A stretch of DNA of 7,677 nt from Candidatus Iainarchaeum sp. (GCA_028714395.1 JAQTMJ010000034.1:1-7677); one strand, 5' to 3'. Shown: positions 1-5,698, counted from the first letter of the stretch. Notes: generated from the sequence alone by a model not told the origin. Program-made: numbers and translations.

Positions 1-840
1 GGCTTATTGGCCCAGGAGATGCACGGAACGGATTTGGTGATTGCAAGAGCTACGGCTGCGCTTTTTGAATATAAAAATTCGGGCTTGATTTCGCACGAAT
101 ACTTGCCTAATGCATTTCCCGAGCCGGATTACGAGATAAAGCTCGGGCTGGACGAGCGCGAGGTTATGGCTTTCAGGTCGTTGTTCAGAGTGAGAAAAGA
201 GATTGAGTGCGCAATAGATGCGATTGAGAAAAAGAATCCGAAGTTCATGCTCATGGATGGCTCGCTGGCCCCGCTTCCTTCGGACAGGCCGCCGGACGAC
301 AGCGACATTGCCTACGAATATCACAATTTGATCAGGTTGTACAGGAAGCTGTTTGAGAGCGCAAAGGAGAGGAAATGCGAAATGGTGGGAGTGATAAAGG
401 ACAGCAGGGCAAAGAGATTTGTGGACATAGTTAGAAGTGAGGTGGATGTACGTTCGTCGGATTCGGTTTTTTTAAGCCACCTGCTCAGGGAAGGGGAGCG
501 CACTTTCGCTTTCAAATATACTGCGGACGTAAAGAAGCACTCCATACTCAGGGATTTCGGGGAATTTGGGGCAGCACTGAACGTGATGTACCTGAAACCC
601 GTGGAAGGGGACAGGCCGCTCAGGGTGGAATTCTTTTCCCCTGATTTCAGCGGGATTGCATCGCTCGTGTATTCGCTTTCCAGGATAAACAGGAGCTACG
701 CGTACCCCGCGGTGCTAATTGAGGCGGATTTGAGGGCTGCACTTGACCCGCTGGAGCTGGAAAGGGCGCAGAAGAGCCTTGCTATGCAGAGCGGATTCGG
801 GATGATGCCTTTAAGGAGGAATAGCAGACCATTTCGGTAA
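1..840 (+). CDS. nurA: NurA-domain 5'-3' nuclease, 5'-truncated by the window edge
   Basis: Probable NurA nuclease, which with the HerA ATPase resects DNA ends in archaeal double-strand-break repair. The frame is open to base 1 (Gly-Leu-Leu precede the TTG at 7), and the family's first catalytic Asp motif (DGS type) should lie before the visible GTDLVIARATAALFEY strand, so I read this as the 3' part of a longer gene. Counting the TTG at 7 as residue 1, visible family features are Glu67 and Asp84 (in MLMDGSLAPL), 17 residues apart as in the second metal-binding pair of NurA; GVIKDSRAKRF (128-138); LRVEFF (205-210); and YPAVLIEAD (233-241). NurA usually has a His eight residues after this Tyr; here it is Asp241. 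The protein ends in a basic tail, PLRRNSRPFR, whose coding sequence is repeated downstream. Family assignment rests on motifs and is fairly secure; the partner herA is not in view. Confidence 0.72.
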   Translation, partial: GLLAQEMHGTDLVIARATAALFEYKNSGLISHEYLPNAFPEPDYEIKLGLDEREVMAFRSLFRVRKEIECAIDAIEKKNPKFMLMDGSLAPLPSDRPPDDSDIAYEYHNLIRLYRKLFESAKERKCEMVGVIKDSRAKRFVDIVRSEVDVRSSDSVFLSHLLREGERTFAFKYTADVKKHSILRDFGEFGAALNVMYLKPVEGDRPLRVEFFSPDFSGIASLVYSLSRINRSYAYPAVLIEADLRAALDPLELERAQKSLAMQSGFGMMPLRRNSRPFR

Positions 841-841
841 T
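784..841 (+). repeat. Tail repeat, copy A (3' end of nurA)
   Basis: Last 18 codons, stop codon and one further base of nurA. It pairs with copy B at 954-1011, 170 bp downstream. Over the 57 coding bases the copies differ at 10 positions in 8 codons, and every changed codon is synonymous, including Ser AGC versus TCA. Both encode MQSGFGMMPLRRNSRPFR followed by TAA. Similarity starts sharply at the ATG and fades after the stop. Confidence 0.93.
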
Positions 842-860
842 TGCACATGCGGGCAAGTGA

Positions 861-898
861 GCGTAGCGAACGCGATTAAGAGGGGGTTAATGGAACCC
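861..898 (+). other. Two small adjacent hairpins downstream of nurA
   Basis: Two short inverted repeats lie just after the nurA stop. The first is GCGT(861-864)/ACGC(870-873) with a 5-nt loop, inside an AGTGAGCGTAGCGAACG-like stretch that resembles short dispersed palindromic repeats. The second is GGGTT(884-888)/AACCC(894-898) with a 5-nt loop, extendable by two G-T wobbles. They may be part of the 3' UTR of nurA or of an inserted segment. No function can be read from the sequence. Confidence 0.4.
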
Positions 899-900
899 TT

Positions 901-949
901 GAAGAAGGGGGAGATGCCTTATATGCGCTTCTTCATCGCCCCCTTCTTT
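901..949 (+). other. Long hairpin between the two nurA tail copies
   Basis: The arms AAGAAGGGGGAGATG (902-916) and CATCGCCCCCTTCTT (934-948) pair over 15 positions with a single A-G mismatch (912/938), closing a 17-nt loop (917-933); a G-T wobble at 901/949 extends it. No U-tract follows, so it is not a good terminator. It could be an RNA structure in the nurA 3' UTR or part of a small repeat element. The loop contains CTTATATG (918-925), a possible TATA box for anything starting near 954. Confidence 0.55.
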
Positions 950-953
950 AGGG

Positions 954-1010
954 ATGCAGAGCGGGTTTGGGATGATGCCCTTAAGGAGGAATTCAAGGCC
1001 GTTCAGGTAA
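954..1010 (+). pseudogene. Orphan 3' end of nurA (tail repeat copy B), or an 18-aa microprotein
   Basis: ATG to TAA, 18 codons, encoding exactly the last 18 residues of the upstream NurA (MQSGFGMMPLRRNSRPFR) with 8 of 18 codons synonymously changed. Going upstream in this frame there is no further similarity to NurA, and the first stop is TGA at 900-902 with no start codon between. Most likely it is the remnant 3' end of a diverged nurA allele, left after recombination or after loss of the rest of a second copy. Because the fragment opens with ATG and a TATA-like CTTATATG sits about 32 nt upstream, expression as a microprotein cannot be excluded. It ends 25 bp before the convergent gatD stop. 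Confidence 0.6.
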
Positions 1011-1011
1011 T
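954..1011 (+). repeat. Tail repeat, copy B
   Basis: Direct-repeat partner of 784-841, at a constant offset of 170 bp with no gaps. The 112 bp between the copies (842-953) has no similarity to nurA in the corresponding frame. The purely synonymous divergence means the two sequences diverged while both encoded protein, so this is not a recent tandem duplication or a target-site duplication. Confidence 0.9.
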
Positions 1012-1035
1012 AGAAAGCCGAGGTTGAGGGGCAAT

Positions 1036-2358
1036 TCAAAAATCGATGAACGTTTCTTCGTAATTGGAACGGGGGGTTATTTCCCCTGCAATATTTTTCA
1101 TCATCAGCTCCTTTACTTTTTCCATCTTCTTCTCTTTTCCCAGGACCCAGCTCAGTTTGACGAACGCGGTTTCAGGAGTCCAGTCGGCTCCGTTACCAAT
1201 TACCCCTATGTCCTGCAGGATGCGTCCGGCCGTGTAGACGCCCATGTTTATGCGACCGTAAATGGTCTGGGAGCTCATCACAACCGGTATTCCTGAATCT
1301 ATTAGTGATTTGAGGCTGGGCACCAGGTTGTTCGCGAGCTTGTCATTGAAGGCGTTGGTGGGCACGTGACCGAGCCCGGTCCCTACCAGCACGAGCCCGT
1401 CGTAGTCCGCGAACTTGCTTACCAGTTCTGGCTTTATCCCAGGGTGGGAGTAGAGCATTCCCACGTTCTGGGAGAAATGGTTCTGGAGGTCGAGCTTCCT
1501 CTTCTCATCGCGCCTTTGGTAGGGCATGAGCGGCTCGACAGTTCCGTTCCTGTGGTCCACCTTGGCCAGCGGCATGGTATTTATGGACCTAAATGCATCC
1601 CTGCGCGAAGTGTGCATCTTCCTCACTTTGGTTCCCAGGTGGAAAAACGCATAATCATCATTGCTGTTTGCATGCATGCACACGCCCACATGGGCGAGGT
1701 CGCTTTTAGCAACCAGAATGGAATTGAGGATGTTGGACTCGTTGTCGCTGCTCGGCCTGTCGGAAGAGCGCTGGGCTCCCATCACCACGACCGGGACCGG
1801 AAGGTTTGCGAGAGCGAAGCTGAGGGCCGCCGAGGTATAATGGAGCGTGTCGGTGCCGTGCATCACTATCACTCCTTTCGCCCCGTCGCGTATCTCGTTC
1901 GCAACCTCCTGCGCAACCACCGACCAGTGGCGGCTGTGCATGTCCTCCGAGAGCAGCTGGAAGAGTATTTTGCTGTGCACCGAAGCCATGTGCTTCAGCT
2001 TCGGGAATGCGTTGAACAGGTCTTTCGGAGAAAAGGCAGGAAATGCTGCGCCGGTCTTGTATTCCACCTTGGAAAGGACGGTGCCTCCGCAGCCCAGAAT
2101 CGCGATTTCCCCGCGGGGATAGTGCTCGGGCGCGGGTTCGGCCTTTTTGGGCGCCTTCTCCAGCTGCGAGAGCGTTGCGCCCGCGGAACTTATGCCGATG
2201 TTGTAGCCTGAGTCAAGCTTGATTACTAGTTCGTCGCTCTCCCCTGCACGGGGCATCAGGATTCCTTCGTGCGTCTGGCCGCCCTTTTCAACTCTTACCC
2301 TGTCGCCTATGGAAATCCCTGCCTTCTTCAGCATCGCGGAAATCTTTGAAGAGTACAT
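1036..2358 (-). CDS. gatD: Glu-tRNA(Gln) amidotransferase subunit D (glutaminase subunit)
   Basis: GatD is the L-asparaginase-like subunit that releases ammonia from glutamine for GatE, which converts Glu-tRNA(Gln) to Gln-tRNA(Gln) in the cytoplasm. The 440-aa length is usual. An N-terminal small barrel covers about residues 16-68 (GDRVRVEKGG...), followed by a linker and the asparaginase domain from about 84. Family motifs are VMHGTDTLHYTSAALSF (Thr169-Asp170), MGAQRSSDRPSSD (193-205), KVRKMHTSRRDAFRS (Lys247 as probable catalytic Lys) and SQTIYGRINMGVY near the C-terminus. The first active-site motif, normally STGGTIAS, reads LGCGGTVLS: Cys90 (codon at 2089-2091) replaces the Thr nucleophile. 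This is unusual and may mean a Cys nucleophile or altered activity. The start is the ATG at 2358, with a TATA box centred about 27 nt upstream and no Shine-Dalgarno, so the mRNA is probably leaderless. Its partner gatE lies beyond purB on the same strand. Confidence 0.95.
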   Translation of the reverse strand: MYSSKISAMLKKAGISIGDRVRVEKGGQTHEGILMPRAGESDELVIKLDSGYNIGISSAGATLSQLEKAPKKAEPAPEHYPRGEIAILGCGGTVLSKVEYKTGAAFPAFSPKDLFNAFPKLKHMASVHSKILFQLLSEDMHSRHWSVVAQEVANEIRDGAKGVIVMHGTDTLHYTSAALSFALANLPVPVVVMGAQRSSDRPSSDNESNILNSILVAKSDLAHVGVCMHANSNDDYAFFHLGTKVRKMHTSRRDAFRSINTMPLAKVDHRNGTVEPLMPYQRRDEKRKLDLQNHFSQNVGMLYSHPGIKPELVSKFADYDGLVLVGTGLGHVPTNAFNDKLANNLVPSLKSLIDSGIPVVMSSQTIYGRINMGVYTAGRILQDIGVIGNGADWTPETAFVKLSWVLGKEKKMEKVKELMMKNIAGEITPRSNYEETFIDF

Positions 2359-2380
2359 GCAAATATGTTCGTGGATTAAG

Positions 2381-2390
2381 CTTTAAAATA
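2381..2390 (-). promoter_or_regulatory. gatD TATA box (leaderless promoter)
   Basis: On the minus strand this reads TATTTTAAAG. It is centred about 27 nt upstream of the gatD ATG (2358), which would put transcription start at or next to the start codon. Just upstream on this strand is a purine-rich GGAAACCG that could act as a BRE. The same bases serve as the TATA box of purB on the other strand. Confidence 0.55.
2381..2390 (+). promoter_or_regulatory. purB TATA box (leaderless promoter)
   Basis: On the plus strand this reads CTTTAAAATA, a good archaeal TATA match. Its centre is about 28-29 nt upstream of the ATG at 2414, which predicts a transcript starting within about 2 nt of that codon. 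The TTTAAA core (2382-2387) is palindromic, so one TBP site could drive both divergent genes. Confidence 0.55.
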
Positions 2391-2413
2391 CGGTTTCCGA
2401 TAAAGGAATTGGG

Positions 2414-3742
2414 ATGCTTATGGATATCATTTCTCCTTTGGATGGAAGGTACAGGACCGAGATGAGCGGGATTTTCGGCGACAAGACGAAGTTGGACAGA
2501 TGGATGGACGTTGAAATAGCGCTGGCCAAGGCGCACGCGAAGCTGGGAAACATTCCCAAGGATGCGGTTGGGAAAATAGAGGGTGCGAAAGCCAGGGTCA
2601 AATTGGAGCGGGTGAATGAAATCGAGGGTGAGATTCACCATGATTTGATGGCCATGGTGAAGGCGCTCAGCGAGCAGGCAGGGGATGCGGGGGCCTATGT
2701 GCACCTGGGGGCCACGAGCTACGATATTGAGGATACGGCAACTGCGCTGATTTTCAGGGACGCGATTGCGCAAATTGAGAAAAGACTCAGGGAATTGCGA
2801 ATTGTGCTCAAGGAGCTTGCAATCAAGCACAAGAAAACAATCTGCATAGGGAGAACGCACGGCCAGCACGCCACGCCCACAACTTACGGGATGAAATTCG
2901 CGCTTTATTACCAGGAAGCCGGACGGAATCTGGAAAGGCTGAAAGAGGCGAAGAAAAGGATTCTCGTGGGGAAGATGAGCGGGGCTGTGGGAACCATGGC
3001 TACTTTCAAGGGCCAGGGGGAGAAGATTGAGAAGCTGGTGATGGATGAATTGAAGCTGGAGCCTGCGCCCATTGCGACGCAAATCGTGCAGAGGGACAGG
3101 CACGCGGAAATCCTGGGAATACTGGCGCTCACTGCGGCTGGGGCCGAGAAAATCGCGAAGGAGCTAAGGAATTTGCAGAGGACAGAAATAGGGGAGGTTG
3201 GAGAATCCTTCGGAAAAAAGCAGGTGGGCTCTTCAACCATGCCGCACAAGAGGAACCCGCACAGGAGCGAAAGGGTGTGCAGCCTTGCGAGGATCGTGAG
3301 GGCAAATGTTTCTGTTGCGATGGAAAACATCGCGCTCGAGCACGAGAGGGACCTTACGAACTCGGCTAACGAGCGGTTCATATTCCCGGAGAGCTTCATA
3401 GTGCTGGATTACATGCTGAAGGAAATCACTGGAATACTTACGGGTTTGGAATTCTTCCCGGAAAATATGAAGAGGAATTTGGAGCTCACCAACGGGCTCA
3501 TAATGGCCGAAAGACTGATGATTGCGATAACCGAAAAGGGGATGATGGGGAGGCAGGAGGCGCACGAATACGTGCGGGAGCTGAGCCAGAAGGCGTTCAG
3601 GGAAGGGAAGCATCTCAAGGAATTGTTTGCCGCAAGTGAAGCAGGGAAGAAATTGGGCAGGAAGGAAGTTGATAAACTGTTCGATTATTCCACTTACGTG
3701 GGCGAGAGCGAAAAAATTGTTGAAAGGGCGCTGAAGGAGTGA
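2414..3742 (+). CDS. purB: Adenylosuccinate lyase
   Basis: PurB works twice in purine synthesis: it splits SAICAR to AICAR plus fumarate, and adenylosuccinate to AMP plus fumarate. It is a homotetrameric member of the fumarase/aspartase superfamily. The 442-aa protein is of normal length and carries the N-terminal ISPLDGRYR (6-14), HLGATSYDIEDTA (97-109), the GRTHGQHATPTT segment with catalytic His149, and the superfamily signature VGSSTMPHKRNP (271-282) on the mobile loop, with Ser274 the likely general base. No key residue is missing. Two in-frame ATGs, 2414 and 2420, both fit; I prefer 2414 because the TATA box predicts transcription start within about 2 nt of it. AAAGG at 2402-2406 is at best a weak Shine-Dalgarno. 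The gene diverges from gatD and converges on gatE. Confidence 0.96.
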   Translation: MLMDIISPLDGRYRTEMSGIFGDKTKLDRWMDVEIALAKAHAKLGNIPKDAVGKIEGAKARVKLERVNEIEGEIHHDLMAMVKALSEQAGDAGAYVHLGATSYDIEDTATALIFRDAIAQIEKRLRELRIVLKELAIKHKKTICIGRTHGQHATPTTYGMKFALYYQEAGRNLERLKEAKKRILVGKMSGAVGTMATFKGQGEKIEKLVMDELKLEPAPIATQIVQRDRHAEILGILALTAAGAEKIAKELRNLQRTEIGEVGESFGKKQVGSSTMPHKRNPHRSERVCSLARIVRANVSVAMENIALEHERDLTNSANERFIFPESFIVLDYMLKEITGILTGLEFFPENMKRNLELTNGLIMAERLMIAITEKGMMGRQEAHEYVRELSQKAFREGKHLKELFAASEAGKKLGRKEVDKLFDYSTYVGESEKIVERALKE

Positions 3743-3743
3743 T

Positions 3744-3759
3744 TGTAACTATAGTTACA
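3744..3759. terminator. Perfect 16-bp palindrome between convergent purB and gatE
   Basis: TGTAACTATAGTTACA is identical to its own reverse complement. It begins 2 bp after the purB stop and covers the gatE stop codon (TTA at 3755-3757 on the plus strand). As RNA it could form a 6-bp stem with a TATA loop on either transcript. Its position suggests a bidirectional terminator or 3'-end processing signal, or a site for a dimeric protein. There is no strong U-tract on either side, so the role is unproven. Confidence 0.4.
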
Positions 3760-5527
3760 TTGACTTTATCAGTTCCGCCACTTCCTTCGAATCCACACGC
3801 AGGCGGTATTTGGCCATTATCGCAGCCATGCTTTTGCTGTTCTCCTTTATTATTTTCCTGAGTTCCGTTCCGCTTATTTTCCGCAGCTGCTTTTCCTCAA
3901 GGGCTTCTTCCACGCTCTTCCCTTTTGCGGTTTCCCTCAATAAATCCGCTATTGCGGCCTTCACGAAGCTTCCTTTGAGGTATTCTTCAAAAAGCGCAAG
4001 CACATGCTCCCCGCCCACTTCCACGCCCTCGCGCCTGAGCATGGTGAGCGTATCCTCCAAAGTCGCAGCTGCAAGCGTTGGCTCAATTTTCATCTCAACC
4101 AATCTTTCGAAAATCTTCAAATTCCTGGAGCGCAGCATCCGTTCTGCCATGTCCCTATTGAGCAATTTGAGGAGCTTTTCCCTTTTCTGCTCCAGGCTTT
4201 CCGAAGCCCCGGACCTTATTTCATCAAGCAGTTCCCTGCCTATGCGCACCGGAGGGATGTCAGTTTCAGGATAAAGCCTTGCCCTGCCTGCGAGCGGGCG
4301 CATGAACGAGCTTGTTCCGTCCTCGTTGGCTTTCCTGGTTTCCTTCGGGATGTAATCCATCCTTGCCCTTTCAAGCGCCTTTTCCAGGGCTTTTTTCGCA
4401 ACGCTTTCAGGAGCAATCACAAGCACGAACGCATCCCCTTTTTCCATTTTGAGCAGTTTGCAAAGATTGGCGAACTCTTCCGCACCAATTCCGTATTTTT
4501 TCATCTCTTCGTCGCTGTGTATTATCCCTTTCACTCCCGTGGTTTTCGCGTAGTCGCTGAGTTCGGTTCCATATCTTCTATTCGGGCTTATCTCCTTTCC
4601 GAGCAGCCCTGCGTGCTTTTCCAGCTTCATCCCGAGGGCTTTCTGCCCTGAATCCAATCCAGTTTTCAGGAGCTTGGAGGAGGTTCCCCTGAACAAATCG
4701 CCCGCATCCAGGATTTTTCCTCCCAGCCCGACTTTTCCACCAAACCTCTTTCCAGCCTCTTTCATTATCGCAAGCAGGGCTTCCTGCCTCCTCGCCTCGT
4801 TTTCCGCGATGAGCGCAAGGGACTTCAGATCCTGGGCACCCTTTATCTCCACCCGCGCGCCCCCTTCCACGCTCACGTTCACGTCCTGCCTTATGGTTCC
4901 CAGGCCGCGCATCACCTTTCCCGTAGCTCTGAGCATGAGCCCCAGCTTCTCCGCGATTTCCCTCAGGTGCTCCGGGCTCTTTATGTCCGGCTCGGTCCCT
5001 ATTTCAACCAGCGGGATTCCCAATCTATCCAGGGAATATACCGCGCGCCCCTCTTTCCTCTCCACTATGCCCGCGCTTTCCTCTTCTATTGCAACGGTGC
5101 TTACACGCACGTCGCCGTTCGCGCTTTCCACCTTCCCGCCCATGGCAATGACCGCGGTGCGCTGGAACCCGGCCGTGTTGCTCCCGTCTATAACTGTTTT
5201 GCGCATCACGTGAACCTCGTCCACCGGCCTGGATTTGAGCTGGAGCGCCATTTCCAGCCCTATGCGCAGGGCCTCCGGATTCAGCGGGTGCGGTGGCTCC
5301 TCGTCAAGCTCCACCAGGCAGCAGCAATTTTCATAAAACAGATACTCAAAAGTCTGCTCCCTCTCGGCTTCCGCCAGAGACGTTTTGTCCACCTCGCCCA
5401 TCTCGCTGTAGACCGGATGGAGCGTGCGCAGAACGCTTTTCGGCTTGCCATTTCCGCCCTCGCTCGGGCAGTTGCAGAAAAGCTTGTGCGTATCCAACCT
5501 TTGGTGAATTTCAAGGCCTAGCTTCAT
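3755..5527 (-). CDS. gatE: Glu-tRNA(Gln) amidotransferase subunit E (transamidase subunit)
   Basis: GatE binds Glu-tRNA(Gln), activates the glutamate gamma-carboxyl with ATP, and amidates it using ammonia from GatD; the pair normally forms an alpha2beta2 complex. The 590-aa protein shows the GatB/GatE N-terminal catalytic region with GLEIHQRLDTHKLFCNCPS (4-22), further cysteines at 68-70, and GSNTAGFQRT (115-124). It continues with REDV-like GTIRQDVNVSVEGG and ARVEIKGAQDL, then the AspRS-like insertion that separates GatE from bacterial GatB (roughly 260-425). A helical plus YqeY-like tail (about 440-590) contacts tRNA. The protein begins only three residues before GLEIH, whereas many GatE proteins have about ten more. 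Upstream in frame there is no ATG, GTG or TTG near enough to extend it, so the ATG at 5527 is the likely start. The presence of gatDE suggests the organism lacks glutaminyl-tRNA synthetase. Confidence 0.95.
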   Translation of the reverse strand: MKLGLEIHQRLDTHKLFCNCPSEGGNGKPKSVLRTLHPVYSEMGEVDKTSLAEAEREQTFEYLFYENCCCLVELDEEPPHPLNPEALRIGLEMALQLKSRPVDEVHVMRKTVIDGSNTAGFQRTAVIAMGGKVESANGDVRVSTVAIEEESAGIVERKEGRAVYSLDRLGIPLVEIGTEPDIKSPEHLREIAEKLGLMLRATGKVMRGLGTIRQDVNVSVEGGARVEIKGAQDLKSLALIAENEARRQEALLAIMKEAGKRFGGKVGLGGKILDAGDLFRGTSSKLLKTGLDSGQKALGMKLEKHAGLLGKEISPNRRYGTELSDYAKTTGVKGIIHSDEEMKKYGIGAEEFANLCKLLKMEKGDAFVLVIAPESVAKKALEKALERARMDYIPKETRKANEDGTSSFMRPLAGRARLYPETDIPPVRIGRELLDEIRSGASESLEQKREKLLKLLNRDMAERMLRSRNLKIFERLVEMKIEPTLAAATLEDTLTMLRREGVEVGGEHVLALFEEYLKGSFVKAAIADLLRETAKGKSVEEALEEKQLRKISGTELRKIIKENSKSMAAIMAKYRLRVDSKEVAELIKSM

Positions 5528-5555
5528 AAGAATGACCGGAAATAAATATTGAAGA

Positions 5556-5567
5556 AATTTAATAAAT
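5556..5567 (-). promoter_or_regulatory. Candidate gatE TATA box
   Basis: On the minus strand the AT-rich TTTATTAAATTT is centred about 34 nt upstream of the gatE ATG, giving a predicted transcription start near 5535 and a leader of about 8 nt without a Shine-Dalgarno. A second AT-rich tract at 5541-5550 is too close to the start to be the TATA box. The same region read on the plus strand could serve the flippase transcript. Confidence 0.35.
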
Positions 5568-5583
5568 AGAGGTGGAGAAGGTA

Positions 5584-5642
5584 TAGCAAACCGACAGCAT
5601 AATTAGGATGCCCAGGATGATAAGCCTGATGGAGGTTTGCTA
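5584..5642 (+). repeat. 9-bp inverted repeat enclosing a 41-nt loop, upstream of the flippase
   Basis: TAGCAAACC (5584... to 5592, reading TAGCAAACC from 5584) pairs perfectly with GGTTTGCTA (5634-5642). Inside the loop a smaller stem CAGG(5613-5616)/CCTG(5625-5628) can form, so as RNA the segment gives a nested two-stem structure. It lies in the divergent gatE/flippase spacer, in what would be the flippase 5' leader if transcription starts from the AT-rich tract near 5556-5568. It could also be the ends of a very small repeat element. I recognise no known riboswitch or C/D-box RNA. Confidence 0.45.
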
Positions 5643-5697
5643 CATGGTGGCCGAATGTTTTCTTCGGCCAGCTATGAACGAAACGCGGACAAGGTAG
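5608..5697 (+). CDS. Possible 29-aa upstream ORF before the flippase
   Basis: An ATG at 5608 opens a 29-codon frame ending with TAG at 5695-5697, one base before the flippase ATG at 5699. The peptide starts MPRMISLMEVCYMVAECFLR and has six Met and two Cys. The close spacing would suit translational coupling or a leader peptide, and the frame overlaps both inverted repeats of the spacer. However, an open frame this short is expected by chance, there is no clear Shine-Dalgarno, and I recognise no family. Confidence 0.15.
   Translation: MPRMISLMEVCYMVAECFLRPAMNETRTR
5648..5670 (+). other. Perfect 8-bp hairpin upstream of the flippase
   Basis: TGGCCGAA (5648-5655) and TTCGGCCA (5663-5670) pair perfectly around the 7-nt loop TGTTTTC. 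The GC-rich stem ends 28 bp before the flippase ATG. It may be part of a structured 5' leader or the binding site of a dimeric regulator; the symmetric GGCCGAA/TTCGGCC core fits either. No terminator-type T-run follows it. Confidence 0.5.
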
Positions 5698-5698
5698 T

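Noticed and set aside
812..821. Shine-Dalgarno-like AAGGAGGAAT inside the nurA tail, also at 982-991
   Set aside because: It encodes the Leu-Arg-Arg-Asn of the tail, and no start codon lies at a useful distance downstream in either copy.
847..879. 10-codon ATG-to-stop frame after nurA (MRASERSERD)
   Set aside because: It simply translates the AGTGAGCGTAGCGAACG-type repeat; too short, with no supporting signal.
1366..2211. 281-codon plus-strand open frame opposite gatD
   Set aside because: It is antisense to well-conserved GatD motifs, and its His/Arg/Val-rich composition is typical of the complement of a GC-rich coding region.
5607..5632. Possible C/D-box small RNA (ATGATA and CTGATGG near each other)
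   Set aside because: There is no proper C box (RTGATGA) with a matching D box at guide-RNA spacing; the resemblance is superficial.
5559..5642. Minus-strand 26-codon hydrophobic stretch (membrane-helix-like, containing IRLIILGILIMLSV) between two in-frame stops
   Set aside because: It follows directly on a TAG stop and its only ATG is in the middle of the hydrophobic run, so no membrane peptide could start properly. It overlaps the inverted repeat and is probably chance or a relic.
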